Source of the DNA: Typha latifolia
Taxonomy: Eukaryota > Streptophyta > Magnoliopsida > Poales > Typhaceae
NCBI GenBank assembly: GCA_019914945.1
Contig: CM034106.1
Coordinates: 10,726,501 to 10,790,500, forward strand
Reading direction: 5' to 3'
DNA length: 64,000 bases
In this document: piece by piece, positions 51,491 to 63,389 of the stretch
Position numbering within the stretch: the stretch's first letter is position 1
Layout: each line of letters starts with the position of its first letter
Translations under genes and position numbers: made by a program
Notes under the pieces: model-generated
Database searches by the model: none
What the model saw: the letters and a program-made list of their open reading frames with translations, nothing else
Told to the model about the DNA's origin: nothing

Positions 51491-53569
51491 GTGAGTAATA
51501 TTTATTTCAGTCATGACTAGGCTGAATCCATACTTACACATGATGCATGAGTGATAAATATAATGTAACAATTTTTGATTGGTTTGTTTTTTTTTTTTTT
51601 TGGGGGTCTATCTTCTTTGGGTATATTTGGATCTGTTAAAATATATATTTTTAAAATCATCAGTTTGACAAGATTTGATTCTGTAATCTTCTTAAACTCT
51701 TCTGGTAGCCTAGGGTTCCACCTGCCTGCAGGAAGGTTTGCACTTAGGTTATCTATGCTATCAAACATGAAAACATTTAGGAAATTATTCCCACCGTGCA
51801 GGCTCTTAACTATATAGGCTTGATCAAGATCGCTCGTATTGAATTGGATTATCCACCTCACAACGTTTCTAGGGTTTCCTCCTCTTTTCGCTTCTATGCA
51901 TGACTTGAACTATGTTAGCATTGTTTGCTTCTTTTTTTGCCAGTTTTGATTTCTACTCGCCGGCTTTTGGGACCTATTTTTTCTTCATATAATTGGATAT
52001 TACACACTTCTCTTAGAATTATTGCTAATATTAGATCATTTAGTGCATATTATGTTTATTGTCACAAGCCCATTTATTTGCATATTTTATGATGCAAAGA
52101 AGGTGAATATTTTGTTGATATTAAGCTACTTATATATTATCATGACGCACATCCTTGAGATCATCAATTCAATTACAAAGATCTTACAAAAGTGATTAAA
52201 CTTTCTTTCCCCACCAATAAGAAGGATCTACCATGATGGCTCTTTTTTCTCCTTTTAATTTCTTGTTTTCCAAGTTGTACATTAATATCACTTTTCTCTT
52301 ATAGATATATGATTTCATCTATCAGTACTGAACTACTCTATTAGGAAAAACTTTCCCACCTATACTTGTTAGCTATTCTCACTCACTATGATTCAGTTCT
52401 ACTTACCTGTGCATTCTCGAGTCGAAACAATTGCTCTACCTTCTAGCTATATTGCTATATGCATATATGATGATCAGGCCACCTTTATTTTACATCTATA
52501 TATGACCAATATCCAGGAATATTACTGATCAACGTACGTATCACTAGACTTTCTTCTTCTTCTCCTTCTCCTTCTTCTTCTTATTCTAATATTTGTGGAG
52601 TTAGTTAGTAGTTTCACAACCTTAGGAGTTGAAGTCCAGAGAGATGCCATGGAATTAGTAGACAAAGGGACAAGAAGGTCAGAAGCCGTGCAAAGCTTAG
52701 GAGTTTGCTCTCTTTTTTTAGTCTCTCGGCCTGATCCAAGAAAGGGGCTTTCTTGGCCTCCTCTTCGTTTTTATTCTTTTTGCTCCCAACCCCACCTTTT
52801 CTTCCCTTTGAGAAAGAAGCGCGTGCTGTCTCTCCCTAGCCAACGTCATCCACTTGTCCCATGCTCCAAAGGACGTCATTACATTACTTTTATCACTTAA
52901 ACATCCCGCTCTAAGCTAAGCTCTCTCCAAGGATGGCTAACTTCTCCATCCATGACAATATCGATGCCACTTTCTAAAAAAAAAATGAGCTAAAGAATAG
53001 AGATCTTTGTCTTCCTTTGCCATCTTGATCATCATCATGCTGGCTTCTCTAATTTTCAACATTAGCAGTGAGTTAATTAAATGAGTTTGTTTGATGCATG
53101 AGTCATGCACACACCAATCTCGAGACGCATCAAGTGGCCCATGATCTGAAAAAGCACTGGTGTTAACCTACAGCAAGATGAATACATGACTGCCAACTTT
53201 TTGCTACCATGTAATGGATATATACATGCATATATATACATGTGCAGTGCCATTTCCTCCATGCATCACTCTCCTTTGTCTTTCCTATCATTTTTTTTAT
53301 TGTGGTTATGATTCCTTGTGGACTAATAGGAGCACCGTGCTCCTTATGAACCATTCCCACCACTCACTTAGAAAGAGACAAAATCATTAGCACGGACTGT
53401 AACCCTGTCTCTGGTTCTTGCTCAGAGTAGTAGTACTCCGTACTATAATTACTACTACCTTGAAACCCACATAACCACTACTTGAAACAAAGCTCTCTTC
53501 CTACGACTTCTTCTGTTGCTATCTCCTTTATACGAGTATATAGAAACGAGGTTGGTGACTTCGGTGCAG
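51491..53569 (+). other. Probable 2.1-kb leader intron of the VND gene
   Basis: AT- and T-rich DNA with a TTC/TCC-rich run (about 52550-52585). No protein-coding gene or recognised microRNA precursor was found in it on either strand by eye. Open frames such as 52595-52900 show no family. Confidence 0.4.
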
Positions 53570-53572
53570 GTG

Positions 53573-55461
53573 ATGGACTCCACGGAATCTTGCGTTCCTC
53601 CGGGCTTTAGGTTCCATCCAACTGACGAGGAGCTCGTCGGCTATTACCTTAGGAAGAAGGTGGCCTCCCAAAAGATAGACCTCGATGTCATCAGAGACAT
53701 AGATCTCTACAGGATCGAGCCATGGGATCTCCAAGGTTTTGAACGCTCGTTGATAACTAGAGATCGATCTAATATTTACTTAGCATCATATTTGTTCTTT
53801 TCTTACTATTTTCCTTTGTGGTTGAAGACTGCTGTAGGATTGGATATGAGGAGCAAAGTGAGTGGTATTTTTTCAGCCACAAGGATAAGAAGTATCCGAC
53901 GGGGACGAGGACGAATCGAGCAACGATGGCAGGATTCTGGAAGGCGACGGGGCGAGACAAGGCGGTGCATGATAAGAACAAGCTCATTGGCATGAGAAAG
54001 ACACTCGTGTTCTATAAAGGAAGAGCACCAAATGGACAGAAGACTGATTGGATCATGCATGAGTACAGGCTTGAGTCCGATGAGAATGGACCACCACAGG
54101 CAAGCTCCTGATCATCACAGCAAACACTTACCTATTTGCTAGCTTTAATTCAGCTAAAGTTTTCTTTTAACTCAAATTTTAATCAATCCAATGCTTTATT
54201 ACATAGGCAGGCATTCATAGTTAAGCATCTTCGTGCGTTTATGTGTGAATGGAGTCAGCTAGATAGAGGCCTAAATTATTGCTGGCTGGAAGAATTGGAT
54301 CAGAAAGTTATCATCCAATTCTGTTTCCTTTTTAGCCATTGCAACATATAAAGAGCTCTAATCCCACCATCGCCAAAAAAGCCATTTGCTTTAGCTCCAT
54401 TTTACTTTTTAGAACACAGCCTTTTGACTTATACGTACCGTGGCCCTTATTCACGCCAACACTTTAGTTTTAATTGTTTACAAAACGAGCCCCCATGTTT
54501 AATTTCCATTTTGTTTATAGAGTTTATCCGTAGCCTTGATTAATCTTTTGGAATTTACAGTTTACATTTTATCTTTTGCTGTTATTATTATCAGCATCTT
54601 ATGAATACTATATATAGAGAAATTTATCATTTGATCCTTGTATTTTTTTATTACCTCAAAGCCACACTAGCTTAAATTTACCCTGACAAATAACAGAATA
54701 GAAAAGAAACTAAGGCACTAACTCAAAAACTTCATTCCCCTCTTTCGAGTTTAGGAGTATTATGGTCGTTAAACATAATAAAAGAATGTTAAATATCCAG
54801 ATGATAGGGTGTAAGTTATAAAAAAAATAGATCATTGTCAAAATGCTCTAATTAAGTGCCAAATAAAAGAACAACAGATATATAATATTTTTTATTTTTC
54901 TAGGGTTTTATGTTGAAAATGCAAAAACTACGTGGCTCCTTCACTCTAACATCCGCTCTCAAACAGGAAGAAGGATGGGTCGTCTGCCGAGCATTCAAGA
55001 AACGAGCCACCGGCCCGCCGCCGCGGAGCATCGCCGACGCCTGGGAGTCCCACTTCTCCTACCACGAGCCCACCAGGATGAGCTCCCTCATGGTCGACCC
55101 CATAGAGCTCATCCAGAGGCAACCCAAGACCGCCGCCAGTACTCTTCTCTGCAAGCAAGAGAGTGAGCTCGACAACCTCAACCTACTGCACTCGAACCAC
55201 TTCATCCAACTCCCACAGCTAGAAGAGAAGGTCACGGATTGGAGAACCTTAGACAAGTTCGTGGCCTCGCAGTTGAGCCCCGGAGATAGATTTGAAGCCC
55301 ATGACGTGGTTGGAGACTACGTTGTGGACCATGAGCATGAGTCCGAGATGGCGATGTTGCTGTTGAACAGTGGCGGCGGAGATGAGATGGGGAAGCTTAG
55401 CGGGTTATTGAGCACGGGAGGAACGGATTGTGATATTGGTATATGTGTTTTTGATAAATGA
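53573..55461 (+). CDS. VND: NAC transcription factor, VND1/2/3 type
   Basis: Exons: 53573-53735, 53828-54099, 54967-55461; 309 residues. The NAC domain (about 8-155) shows all five subdomains: [75 protein letters not shown] with [19 protein letters not shown], and [18 protein letters not shown] joined to [13 protein letters not shown]. The C-terminal region has the VND-type [21 protein letters not shown] and the end [12 protein letters not shown] proteins are nuclear master switches that turn on secondary wall formation and programmed death in xylem vessels. The start is the ATG at 53573; the open frame upstream has only a TTG start. Intron 2 begins with GC (CAG|GCAAGC), a non-canonical but known donor class. 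The start of exon 2 reads DCC where relatives read ERC. Confidence 0.93.
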
Positions 55462-55944
55462 GTTTAAAGGAGATCGAAGGAATGGTTAATGGCAGCAGCT
55501 TGGAGTTGTACTTTTTCTTATCCTTTTTTTTGGCCTCCTCCTCCTCCTCCTCCTCCTCCTTCTATGATGTATGCTTGGATTGTATTACCACTGGGGCTAT
55601 CTTGTGCAGAGAAGAAAAGAGTTGCAATATTTGATGAACTCTTTGGTTTTTGCCTCAGTACTCTTGGCATTGTTAGCCTGCGTATATATTACTAGATGTT
55701 AATATTCTACCAAGCAAGAAATAGTGAAATTTATTTCGTATTCTTTTTCAAATCTAATAGAAGAATAGAGGCGTACAGGCGTACACTACACGTTGATATG
55801 CAAAAACTAATTAGTGATATTTTGCCGGAAGAAAGTTATTAAAAAACTATTATTTTTTTCAAATATATAGGAAATTTTATACTATCAAAAGAGTCTAGTC
55901 ACTAGCTTCAAATATATATATATATATTGTATATATTAGTTTCT

Positions 55945-56880
55945 CTTTTTGCAGGGATACTCTTCAAAAACTCCTTATTGGTCTGTATACCTTTTCTAAC
56001 TTTTGTATTTGTGTGTACACTTCAAAACTTATTAATTTTGCATGGATGCTCTTATGATTACTTTTGTTGTGCAAATTACCAAATGGGTAAGGGAAGCGGA
56101 AGCAAAATCTCTTCATCCTCAAACAAATCCAAATGGAATAGCAATGGGGTAAATTAAATATTAACAAAACTAATATCAATATGAGAACTTCAAATACCCA
56201 AGTCAATCACAAATATGAATATCAAATCGATGCAAACCATAAAAAGATAAGAGGGGAGATAAGATTTACGTGGTTTAACAATGTGCCTACATCCACGGGC
56301 GGAGCAATCTTCAATCCATTATGTAAATCTTCAAATAAAAAAAAGTTTACAATTCTAATCTCACTCTAAACAATGGTGGCTCTCCCCTACAACGCGTTCG
56401 AATGCCCTCGAGGCGTTTGAATTCTTACAGAAACAGCTGCTCTCGGGTTGGCTCGTATTTGAAACGCGGCTGGGTTATTTGAACGCCTGCATCACCCGGT
56501 CTCTGTCTTGGAACTGCGTTCGAACGCCCCCCAAGGCCTGTTCGAACGCACTGACACATTAAGCATGCAAAATACTGAAATCTGAATTTGAGCCAAATTT
56601 TAACAACTTTTTGATAACTATATATTAAATTACGAAACATCTAATAAATGAAATAACGAGGTGCCCATTTTGGGAGCAATATATCTAAAAAGAATAAGAG
56701 TACTTATTATTATTATTTTACAATTAAATGGATCAAAAAATTAATTAGTAATTAACTTTCATATATATCTACGCAAAAATAAAGATTCTAAGGAGTATTC
56801 ACTTGAAAATCAAGTGTATCAACTTTAGAGGGGTATATTCATAAATAAAGAATTTTGGAGGAGTATACATGCAAAAAAAA
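55945..56880. mobile_element. Inverted-repeat element (family A) with inserted repeat DNA
   Basis: Left end TTTTTGCAGGGATACTCTTC; right end, reverse-complemented, TTTTTGCATGTATACTCCTC. The match continues inward on both sides. The centre (about 56080-56580) differs in composition. It has GATTTACGTGGTTTAACAAT and CCTACATCCACGGGCGGAG, a combination I associate with LTR-type plant repeats, then six near-copies of a TTCGAACGC motif. It reads as one element inside another; neither shows a transposase or polymerase. Confidence 0.55.
56392..56551. repeat. Cluster of TTCGAACGC-like motifs
   Basis: Within 160 bp there are GCGTTCGAATGCC, GGCGTTTGAATTC, GTATTTGAAACGC, TTATTTGAACGCC, GCGTTCGAACGCC and TGTTCGAACGCAC. 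The core is nearly palindromic. Spacing is irregular, so it is not a simple satellite. Confidence 0.6.
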
Positions 56881-57064
56881 AAAAAAAATCTATAAATTAT
56901 TGGGCTTTAAGTACGAGCTCTTCAGTCTAGTTGAGTTGGAGCCAGGATTAAACCAAGCGGAAACTATTTCTTTTTAGGCGTGGCCAGGCCCACATCGTCT
57001 GTGCTTCCATCGCTTTAATATCCCCAAAACATTTTAACTGGGCCGTCGTCTTCGTCCCCTAACA

Positions 57065-59108
57065 ATGTTAATGGGAGTAGATCACCACCGCGGCTACACC
57101 TGGGCTCTCGCGGCTGGCCTCAACGCCGCTTTAGCGGCCATCTCTGCGAAGTTCTTCGCTTCTCAGGTCTGCCATCTTCGGAATTCCACTTTGTTCCCTC
57201 CCATCCACTCGATTTTATTCGATTTGTCCTCTTCCGCTCAGTACCCTAATTAGAATTTTTCATCAGAGTGATATTGTCTTATTGTTTGCTGAAATTTTTG
57301 AAGGGGATTCATATAATTGTTGGGTCTCTTTTAATTTTGTCCAAATTAGTTTTGAATAATTGCTGGTTGTAGTATATTCCTAGCCAAATGATAGATGATT
57401 GATATTATAAATTACGAATAAGAATGTAAAGGAGGTAATTCATGGTTGTTATTGACTTATTTCTATCTTCAGATTAGGATTCTTAGTTTTGCTCAGACAT
57501 GGTCCGTTCCAGTGTCAAACATTTGGTGGACATAATAATTGCCGTTCTGGTTATTGTTACTTGGACTTATGAATAACAATTATAATTTTTTTGGATGAGA
57601 TTTTTAAATCACAAAAACAAAATTAGGTGAACCCCTGAAATTTTCGGGGGAAAATGATATAAAGTTGACCAAGGTTACAAAGTTAGTTTATTTTGATAAT
57701 GAACTACTGCTTGAGAGCATTATAAGTTGTGACTAACGATACGAGCACTACATATAAATATTAGGTCTATATTTTTGTATCAAAATCTTGTAGCTTGATA
57801 TCATTTGTTTTCAAGCCTTTACTATCTCTTCGCCACTCAAGCCTCTTTCTCGAAGGTGCTTTAACCTTTTTTTCTGCAATCGCTAAATCTTTTATCTCCT
57901 TATTTGGTTGCTGCCTCATCCTCCCTCCTCTACCATATCAAGAGATTTCTTGATTTCTTAGATCTCCCTCAACCCCTACCTTGTGAGCATGCATAATTCG
58001 CCTAAGTAATCCCAACTTGAGTTGATCTGGATTTTGAGAGAGCAGGTGGGCTTGCTCACACAATTACTTTAAGTTGTTTGCTCAGTCTTCGGTTTATCTC
58101 GACCAACAGTGGAGCATTTAAAGGTCGTGCCACTAACAAATGGCGCAACTAGCATAACTAGTTTTATGCTTTGCATAGGCTTGAGAAAAGTCAATTTTAT
58201 GTCTAATTGTTATGTATTATATGTAAGCATTCTGTTAAGCCATTCATTAACTGTTCTTCCAAAAGAATTCATATGTAGTGAGAAGTTCCTGACAGACAGA
58301 CAGACTAAGTTTCTCTATCAACTTCTCAACGCCTATTTCTCTCTGTTACAGGTTCTAAAATACGGCCTAGTCATATTTTTCAATGTAACAATGTGGGGAT
58401 GCTATGTCAACAGTCTTAAAGCTCTATCTTCTCTGCAAGCTACAGTCACAAACTTTGCTACCAATTTCATATCTTCAGGTTTAGCAGGATACTTTCTCTT
58501 TGAGGAGTCCCTACCTTCTCAGGTAACTTAATAATAAATATGTGTAATGTGTTCGCACGATAGCTATTTCTCTTCATGAAACCTTAAAAGTTAAAAGAAC
58601 TATACATGTAACAAGACAAAAAAAGAGAATATATGAACTTCTATGTTTTCTTTTATAAATCCTGGATACTAATTTACCTAAATAACTGTGCTCTTAATAG
58701 TATCTGTTCTTTCTTCCTGACTTCTCTTAATTGCAATGTGGTATGGGCCATTTTTAAGAGGAAACAGGTGCAATGCACTTCTGCATTCTGATTAATCTAT
58801 TCTTTTATACTTGAAGTATCATACCATATTGTGGTTATGTGTTTATAGCGTCAAAAGCTAAGGAATGTCATGCAGTCTGTTTGTAATTTTGCTTTGTTAA
58901 TCAGCTTTGAGTGTAATTTCCATATAGACAAGGTCCACTAGGAAACATGGCTGATCGTCCTTCTTGTAGAATTGATATGTTCTAGATTTTTAATTGTGAG
59001 TTTTGGTTTATCCAGTGGTTTGCAGGTGCCACTTTTATCATAGCTGGTGTTTTTGTCCTCAGCAGATCAAGCATTGAAAGAAAGTCAAGTTCTGATAAGA
59101 AATGCTAA
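57065..59108 (+). CDS. TMEM234-like small membrane protein, 3 exons
   Basis: Exons: 57065-57166, 58352-58522, 59016-59108; 121 residues, the usual size. Four hydrophobic segments are visible: GYTWALAAGLNAALAAISAK, VLKYGLVIFFNVTMWGCYV, the segment around ATNFISSGLAGYFLF, and WFAGATFIIAGVFVLS. The signature VNSLKALSSLQATVTNFA is typical of the plant branch of this family, which belongs with EamA/DMT-type small transporters. The role in plants is not known; the animal relative is needed in kidney filtration tissue. The start is the first ATG at 57065; a second in-frame ATG (residue 3) may be used instead. All splice sites are GT-AG and phase 0. It lies between the VND and LDL3 genes on the same strand. 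Confidence 0.9.
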
Positions 59109-60430
59109 CTGGATGCTTGACTTCTCCATTTGATGATACTCAAATAGCGGAGAAGGAAATTCCTACTACCACTATCTGAAAGGAACAGGAAGAGTCAACT
59201 TCTTTCCAAATTCGGGATATTAATAGATAGTTGCGACCAGGACAATCTGCTAAGTAGAACTGAAATTCGTGGATGACGTATGTCTTCTTCTCGTACCTTA
59301 CTTCTGTGCAATCTCACATATTTTCAAGGAAGTTTCTTCTTTTAATATTTCCGCAGACAAAAGTATCAATCTGCAATCAATTGTAATCTGGATAAAGGGT
59401 TGAGGGGTATCCACTGCTAGCTTGGGCAAATTTTAGTGAACAATTTTTGTGCAGGGCTTTAATGTGACTCTCATTCACGATCAACTGCAGATACATTCTG
59501 AGCACACTCAAGTTTTACAATGTCTTCTATTAGGTTTATTTCGTTGAAGTTTCTTTTTAGAGTATTTGAGATCATGCGTCGTAATTGAGCATTAATCACT
59601 TGTGGTTGATTCTCAAACAGCACCAGGTGATCCTTAAGGCATATTTGCAAGCATTTGTCACTTTCTCTGAATCAGGTTTCTAGTTTACTTTTTGTCAAAT
59701 TTGCAACGCTTTGTTAGGGTGTTTGGTTTTGCATTCCGCTGGGAATTCAGCACAGGAGCGGATAAGATCGCGGACGCACAACTCTATTTGTTGTCAGCAT
59801 CTATCTTCTGCTTTGATGCAAGTCTGATTGCAATAATATATAGTATCCCAACAGACTTGTATGCATCATGATCTATTTGCCTATTTTCTTGTAGTACAAG
59901 TTGACTTCGCCATGCAATAGTTTGATTTGAGCCCATTAGTCTCTATTATTGTTAGCCTCCGAACTCATTTGATTAAATATATCCTTGTTAACTTCCTCTA
60001 ATTGCCTTGATTTCACTCGAGCTTTGTAATATTTCGAGGCTTTTACGTTTTAATTTTTTTGATTTGTAATAGTAGACTGTAGCATGTATATTGAAGCTTA
60101 TGTAAATTAAGTGAACTTTATAATAATAAAATGCAAAACTAAAGAATCAAGTGAAATGAAATTGTGAAAGGCCCCAATCATCCTACCTTTAATTTTACAT
60201 CTCGTAAAGTTCTATGACATGATTATATCTTACAGCTCATGATATACGAGAAGCATCTTATCCAAATAAGGAAGGTCGTACAAAATTCGCAAATAAATCA
60301 TCCAAATATGAGAAATAAATCTAGCCCACTAAACCAACATGGCCCCAATATATTGAGTGCGAACCCACCCACCAAGAAGGGAGCCGAAAGCCGTAACGAC
60401 TCGGTTCCTTTTCAATCTCTCTCCCCCCTC
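59109..60430. other. Spacer between the TMEM234-like and LDL3 genes
   Basis: The first several hundred bases are probably the 3' leader of the upstream gene. No gene or clear element is visible; the open frame at 60239-60691 starts in spacer and runs through the presumed LDL3 leader. Confidence 0.5.
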
Positions 60431-60864
60431 CACAGTAGGAACCCACTTCTCCCTCTTGGCCTCTCGCCTCGCACACTATTCGGCCCCAACCCACCACCGC
60501 GCCCAAGCCCTCGCCGCCGTTATCTCGTCGCCGACAAGGTTAGAACTCCACCTTTTTCTCTGTCAATGTCTGTTTTGTTTCTCCCCTACAAAAAGGATTG
60601 CCTTTATATATCCCTATCTCACGTCTTTGCTTACAAAACTCGTCCCTCCTCCCCCAGTGATTTCGATATGTTCGTGTGCGTGAGTATTTGAAGGTTTCAC
60701 CTTCTGGGTATTGCGAAAACATTCAAGAATTGCTACCCCGACAATGAAAGAAGCCGTCTCGGCGAAGGAGAGATGGAAAGCGGACATGGGGTTGATGTTT
60801 CTTTGATGCTAATCGCGCGGTAGGGTTTGCCCCCCCTTGAAACCTAGGTTAGGAAGTACGTAAC
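60431..60864 (+). promoter_or_regulatory. Presumed LDL3 leader with intron and a 20-codon uORF
   Basis: A GC-rich leader-like stretch ends CGACAAG|GTTAGAAC (donor at about 60540). A uORF of 20 codons plus stop (60744-60806, MKEAVSAKERWKADMGLMFL) lies between it and the main ATG at 60865. Whether it is kept in the mature leader depends on which acceptor is used, possibly AAACCTAG|GT at about 60849, which would remove it. Confidence 0.4.
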
Positions 60865-63389
60865 ATGGGCGGAGACGACGTTGGGAAGGAGGAAAAGAGG
60901 AAATTGGAGGGCAAATCGGATGACGACGAGCGGCCGATTTGGTCGATGTTCAAGCTGAAGAAATCGCACCCTTCACGGAAGGGAAAGGTGCGGGATTCGG
61001 GAGTTAGGGCAGAGGAAGACCCTGAAAACGAGGAGGAGGTATCCGGTGAGATCTATGATACGTTGGCTATCATTAAGAAGAAGCTGAAGCGCCCGAAAAG
61101 GGCTAAAGAAGTTGATGGGGCTGGATCTGGACTTGGGCCTGATTCTTTGCCTTTGGATAGAGTTGGTGTATCGGTGCAAGTGGAGGATGCAGGTGTTGAT
61201 ATGGGTTTGGAGCATGTGGTGAAACCTAAAAGAGGGAGACCTCGGCGTGCTTCCAGGAAGAAGGATGAGGAAACGGGGGACACAGGGGTTCATCAGGGTT
61301 TTGATTCTTCTCCAGATTTGGGTCTCAAAGAATCACTCTCTGCCCTCGTTAAGAGAGCTCAATCCGGTTCAGTTCGTAGATCTCATCAAGTTTCTAAGAA
61401 GCAGGTGGAAAGAACTACTACCAGTGATGTGATTAAACAAAGTTCTGATAAGGTATCAAATGATTTATGTCCTCCAGTGATTCGAGACACCCTTAGGTCA
61501 GTTGTTGATTCTTTCTCGCCTTCTGATGGAGTGTCCAAAGGCATGGTCAGCAGAAAGCGGGGTAGAAAACCTTATGATGGTTATGCTGAAAGGACAATGG
61601 AGGTAAATTCTCAAGATGGTGATGAAATAATTGAAGAACAGTCAACCATTGTCAGGAAAACCAGTTCTTCAGTTCGCCAGAATGGGAGAGTTGAAGATCA
61701 AAGTTCTATTCAGGGGTCGAGCCGTTATCCTAGTAGAACTGCAGTGGAATCAATTTCTGATTCTTCTCAAGAATTTACTCATCCTATTCTGAAACCAGAA
61801 ATGGAGAATCTAGAAATTGATGGTGATTTTTGTAGACCATCTGAAGGTTCTTTAGATATCTCAGCACCTTTATCAATCCAAGCATACAGTTGTGGTTCTG
61901 TTTTGGAAACAAAAGAGAAGCCTGAAGGAACTGAGGTAGGTAGCTTGGATTTAAATATCGAAAAGGAAAATAAGTCTGCTCAAACTTCTTATAAATCCTC
62001 AGAAGAAATTCTACCTTACCAGGTAAATGATGGGCAAAAATTAGAAGATGTCTCAAACCATTGCTCCAGTGGGAGCACAACACACTTCAAAGTTCCATCA
62101 TGGAAATTTGATGGATCTGGATTGAGACCATGTTCAGCAGAGATTATTGAACGCTCTATCTTAGCCCCATGTACGGAAGCAATATGCATACCTTCCGACA
62201 GAAATCAAGTTCTAGTTCATGGTCCATCTTCTGCACAAGCTTTCAGGACACCAGATGAATCCTCAGCATTTGGCAATTCAATAAGCCAAACAATTGATGG
62301 ATTTTGTGAAGTAAACCCATCTCTCCAGATGCTGAGAAGGAAGGACATTGATAGGGTGGATGGTTCTTGGACTGAAGAATCAAATAGGAAAAGCATCATG
62401 ATTAAGAATGGTCTAAATTTTCCTTCTAAGCAGGAATTTGAAAAACCATCAGTAGAAGTTGCAGATTGCGACAAACTGTTACGGCAGCCTCCTCTAAACT
62501 TTGACAAGTCTTTACCAAAATTTCTTGCCAAGAAGTCCAAATCTCCTGCACAAGATGGTGTGGATTGCGTGTTCCATTGTGATGATGAGCTTGCAAAGCA
62601 AGATGATGGCCTCTCACAAGGCTTAGCCATGTCAGATCATGACAATGAGAAACTTGATTTTCAGGACAACTCAAATGATGCTGTAAATCAATCTACAAAA
62701 ATTGTTTCTGAGTCTGCTAGGTCGCAATTGATGCATGTAATGTTGCCTATGGAAGAGAAATTGGCTTGTCATGGACTTCTTCAATCATCACCTGTTAATA
62801 TTTGTGATATGACGCAACAAATAGCTAATGAGTCAACTGTTTCTTCCACTACTAACTGGAAAAGCTTAGCAGCTGCTGATGCATCCTTGGATCAATTTGT
62901 TAGAGGTACCAAATTGGTTAACCAATCAGTGACTGATGCCTTCAAAGAGCCTTCTCCTCCTGTGGTTATCAAGGACAGAGCTGTTTGTTCTCAGACCAAT
63001 GTGCTGTATACAAATGAAAATAATCAAATTGATGCTTCTGTACAATCCGACAACACAGACAATCAATCAATAGTTCCACGAACACTAAGAAGTACAAAAA
63101 GGCGTAGGCATGATGACATGGCATACGAGGGGGATGTTGACTGGGAGATTCTGATGTGTGAGCAAGGAGTGTGTACCAATACATATGCAGATTATGTGGA
63201 TCGATCTGTTAAGTTAAAAGACAAGCCTAATTTTGACATACATTCGCTAGTTCTGGAGGATGCCAGTAATGGTGGTACTGCAGCAGTAGCAGCTGGTTTG
63301 AAAGCTCAAGCTGTTACTCCGATTGAAAAGATCAAATTTAAGGATGTCATAAAGCACAAGGGTGGACTTCAGGAGTATCTGGAGTGCAG
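60865..63389 (+). CDS. LDL3: LSD1-type histone demethylase LDL3, first coding exon (partial)
   Basis: This exon encodes the first 841 residues and ends at GAG TGC AG|GTCAGC; the rest lies beyond the right edge. The N-terminal region is charged and mostly disordered. It has two AT-hook-like motifs, KPKRGRPRRA (about 120-129) and SRKRGRKP (about 229-236). Near the end are the segments recognised as LDL3: TLRSTKRRRHDD, AYEGDVDWEILMCEQG and KDVIKHKGGLQEYLECR, which lead into the SWIRM domain in relatives. LDL3 is a very large FAD-dependent amine oxidase (about 1,600 residues in Arabidopsis, from memory) that removes H3K4 methylation in the nucleus. SWIRM and oxidase domains are not in this window, so activity cannot be judged. 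Without splicing the frame would stop at 63555 after a hydrophobic tail, clearly intron translation. Confidence 0.88.

Larger units (their letters stand above)
55462..57064. other. Intergenic with a nested repeat
   Basis: The 3' flank of the VND gene contains a CTC-type run (about 55535-55562). From 55945 to 56880 lies an inverted-repeat element with other repeat DNA inside it. The last 180 bases are the promoter and leader of the TMEM234-like gene. No other gene is visible. Confidence 0.5.

Noticed and set aside
51491..53569. MicroRNA precursor in the VND leader intron
   Set aside because: I looked for the common conserved plant microRNA sequences by eye on both strands and found none.
53516..53572. 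Extending the VND protein upstream of 53573
   Set aside because: The upstream open frame starts only with TTG, and family members begin with a short MDS/MES-type N-terminus just before [10 protein letters not shown].
60239..60691. 150-residue open frame upstream of LDL3
   Set aside because: It spans spacer and the presumed leader with Pro/Ser-rich low complexity and no recognisable domain.
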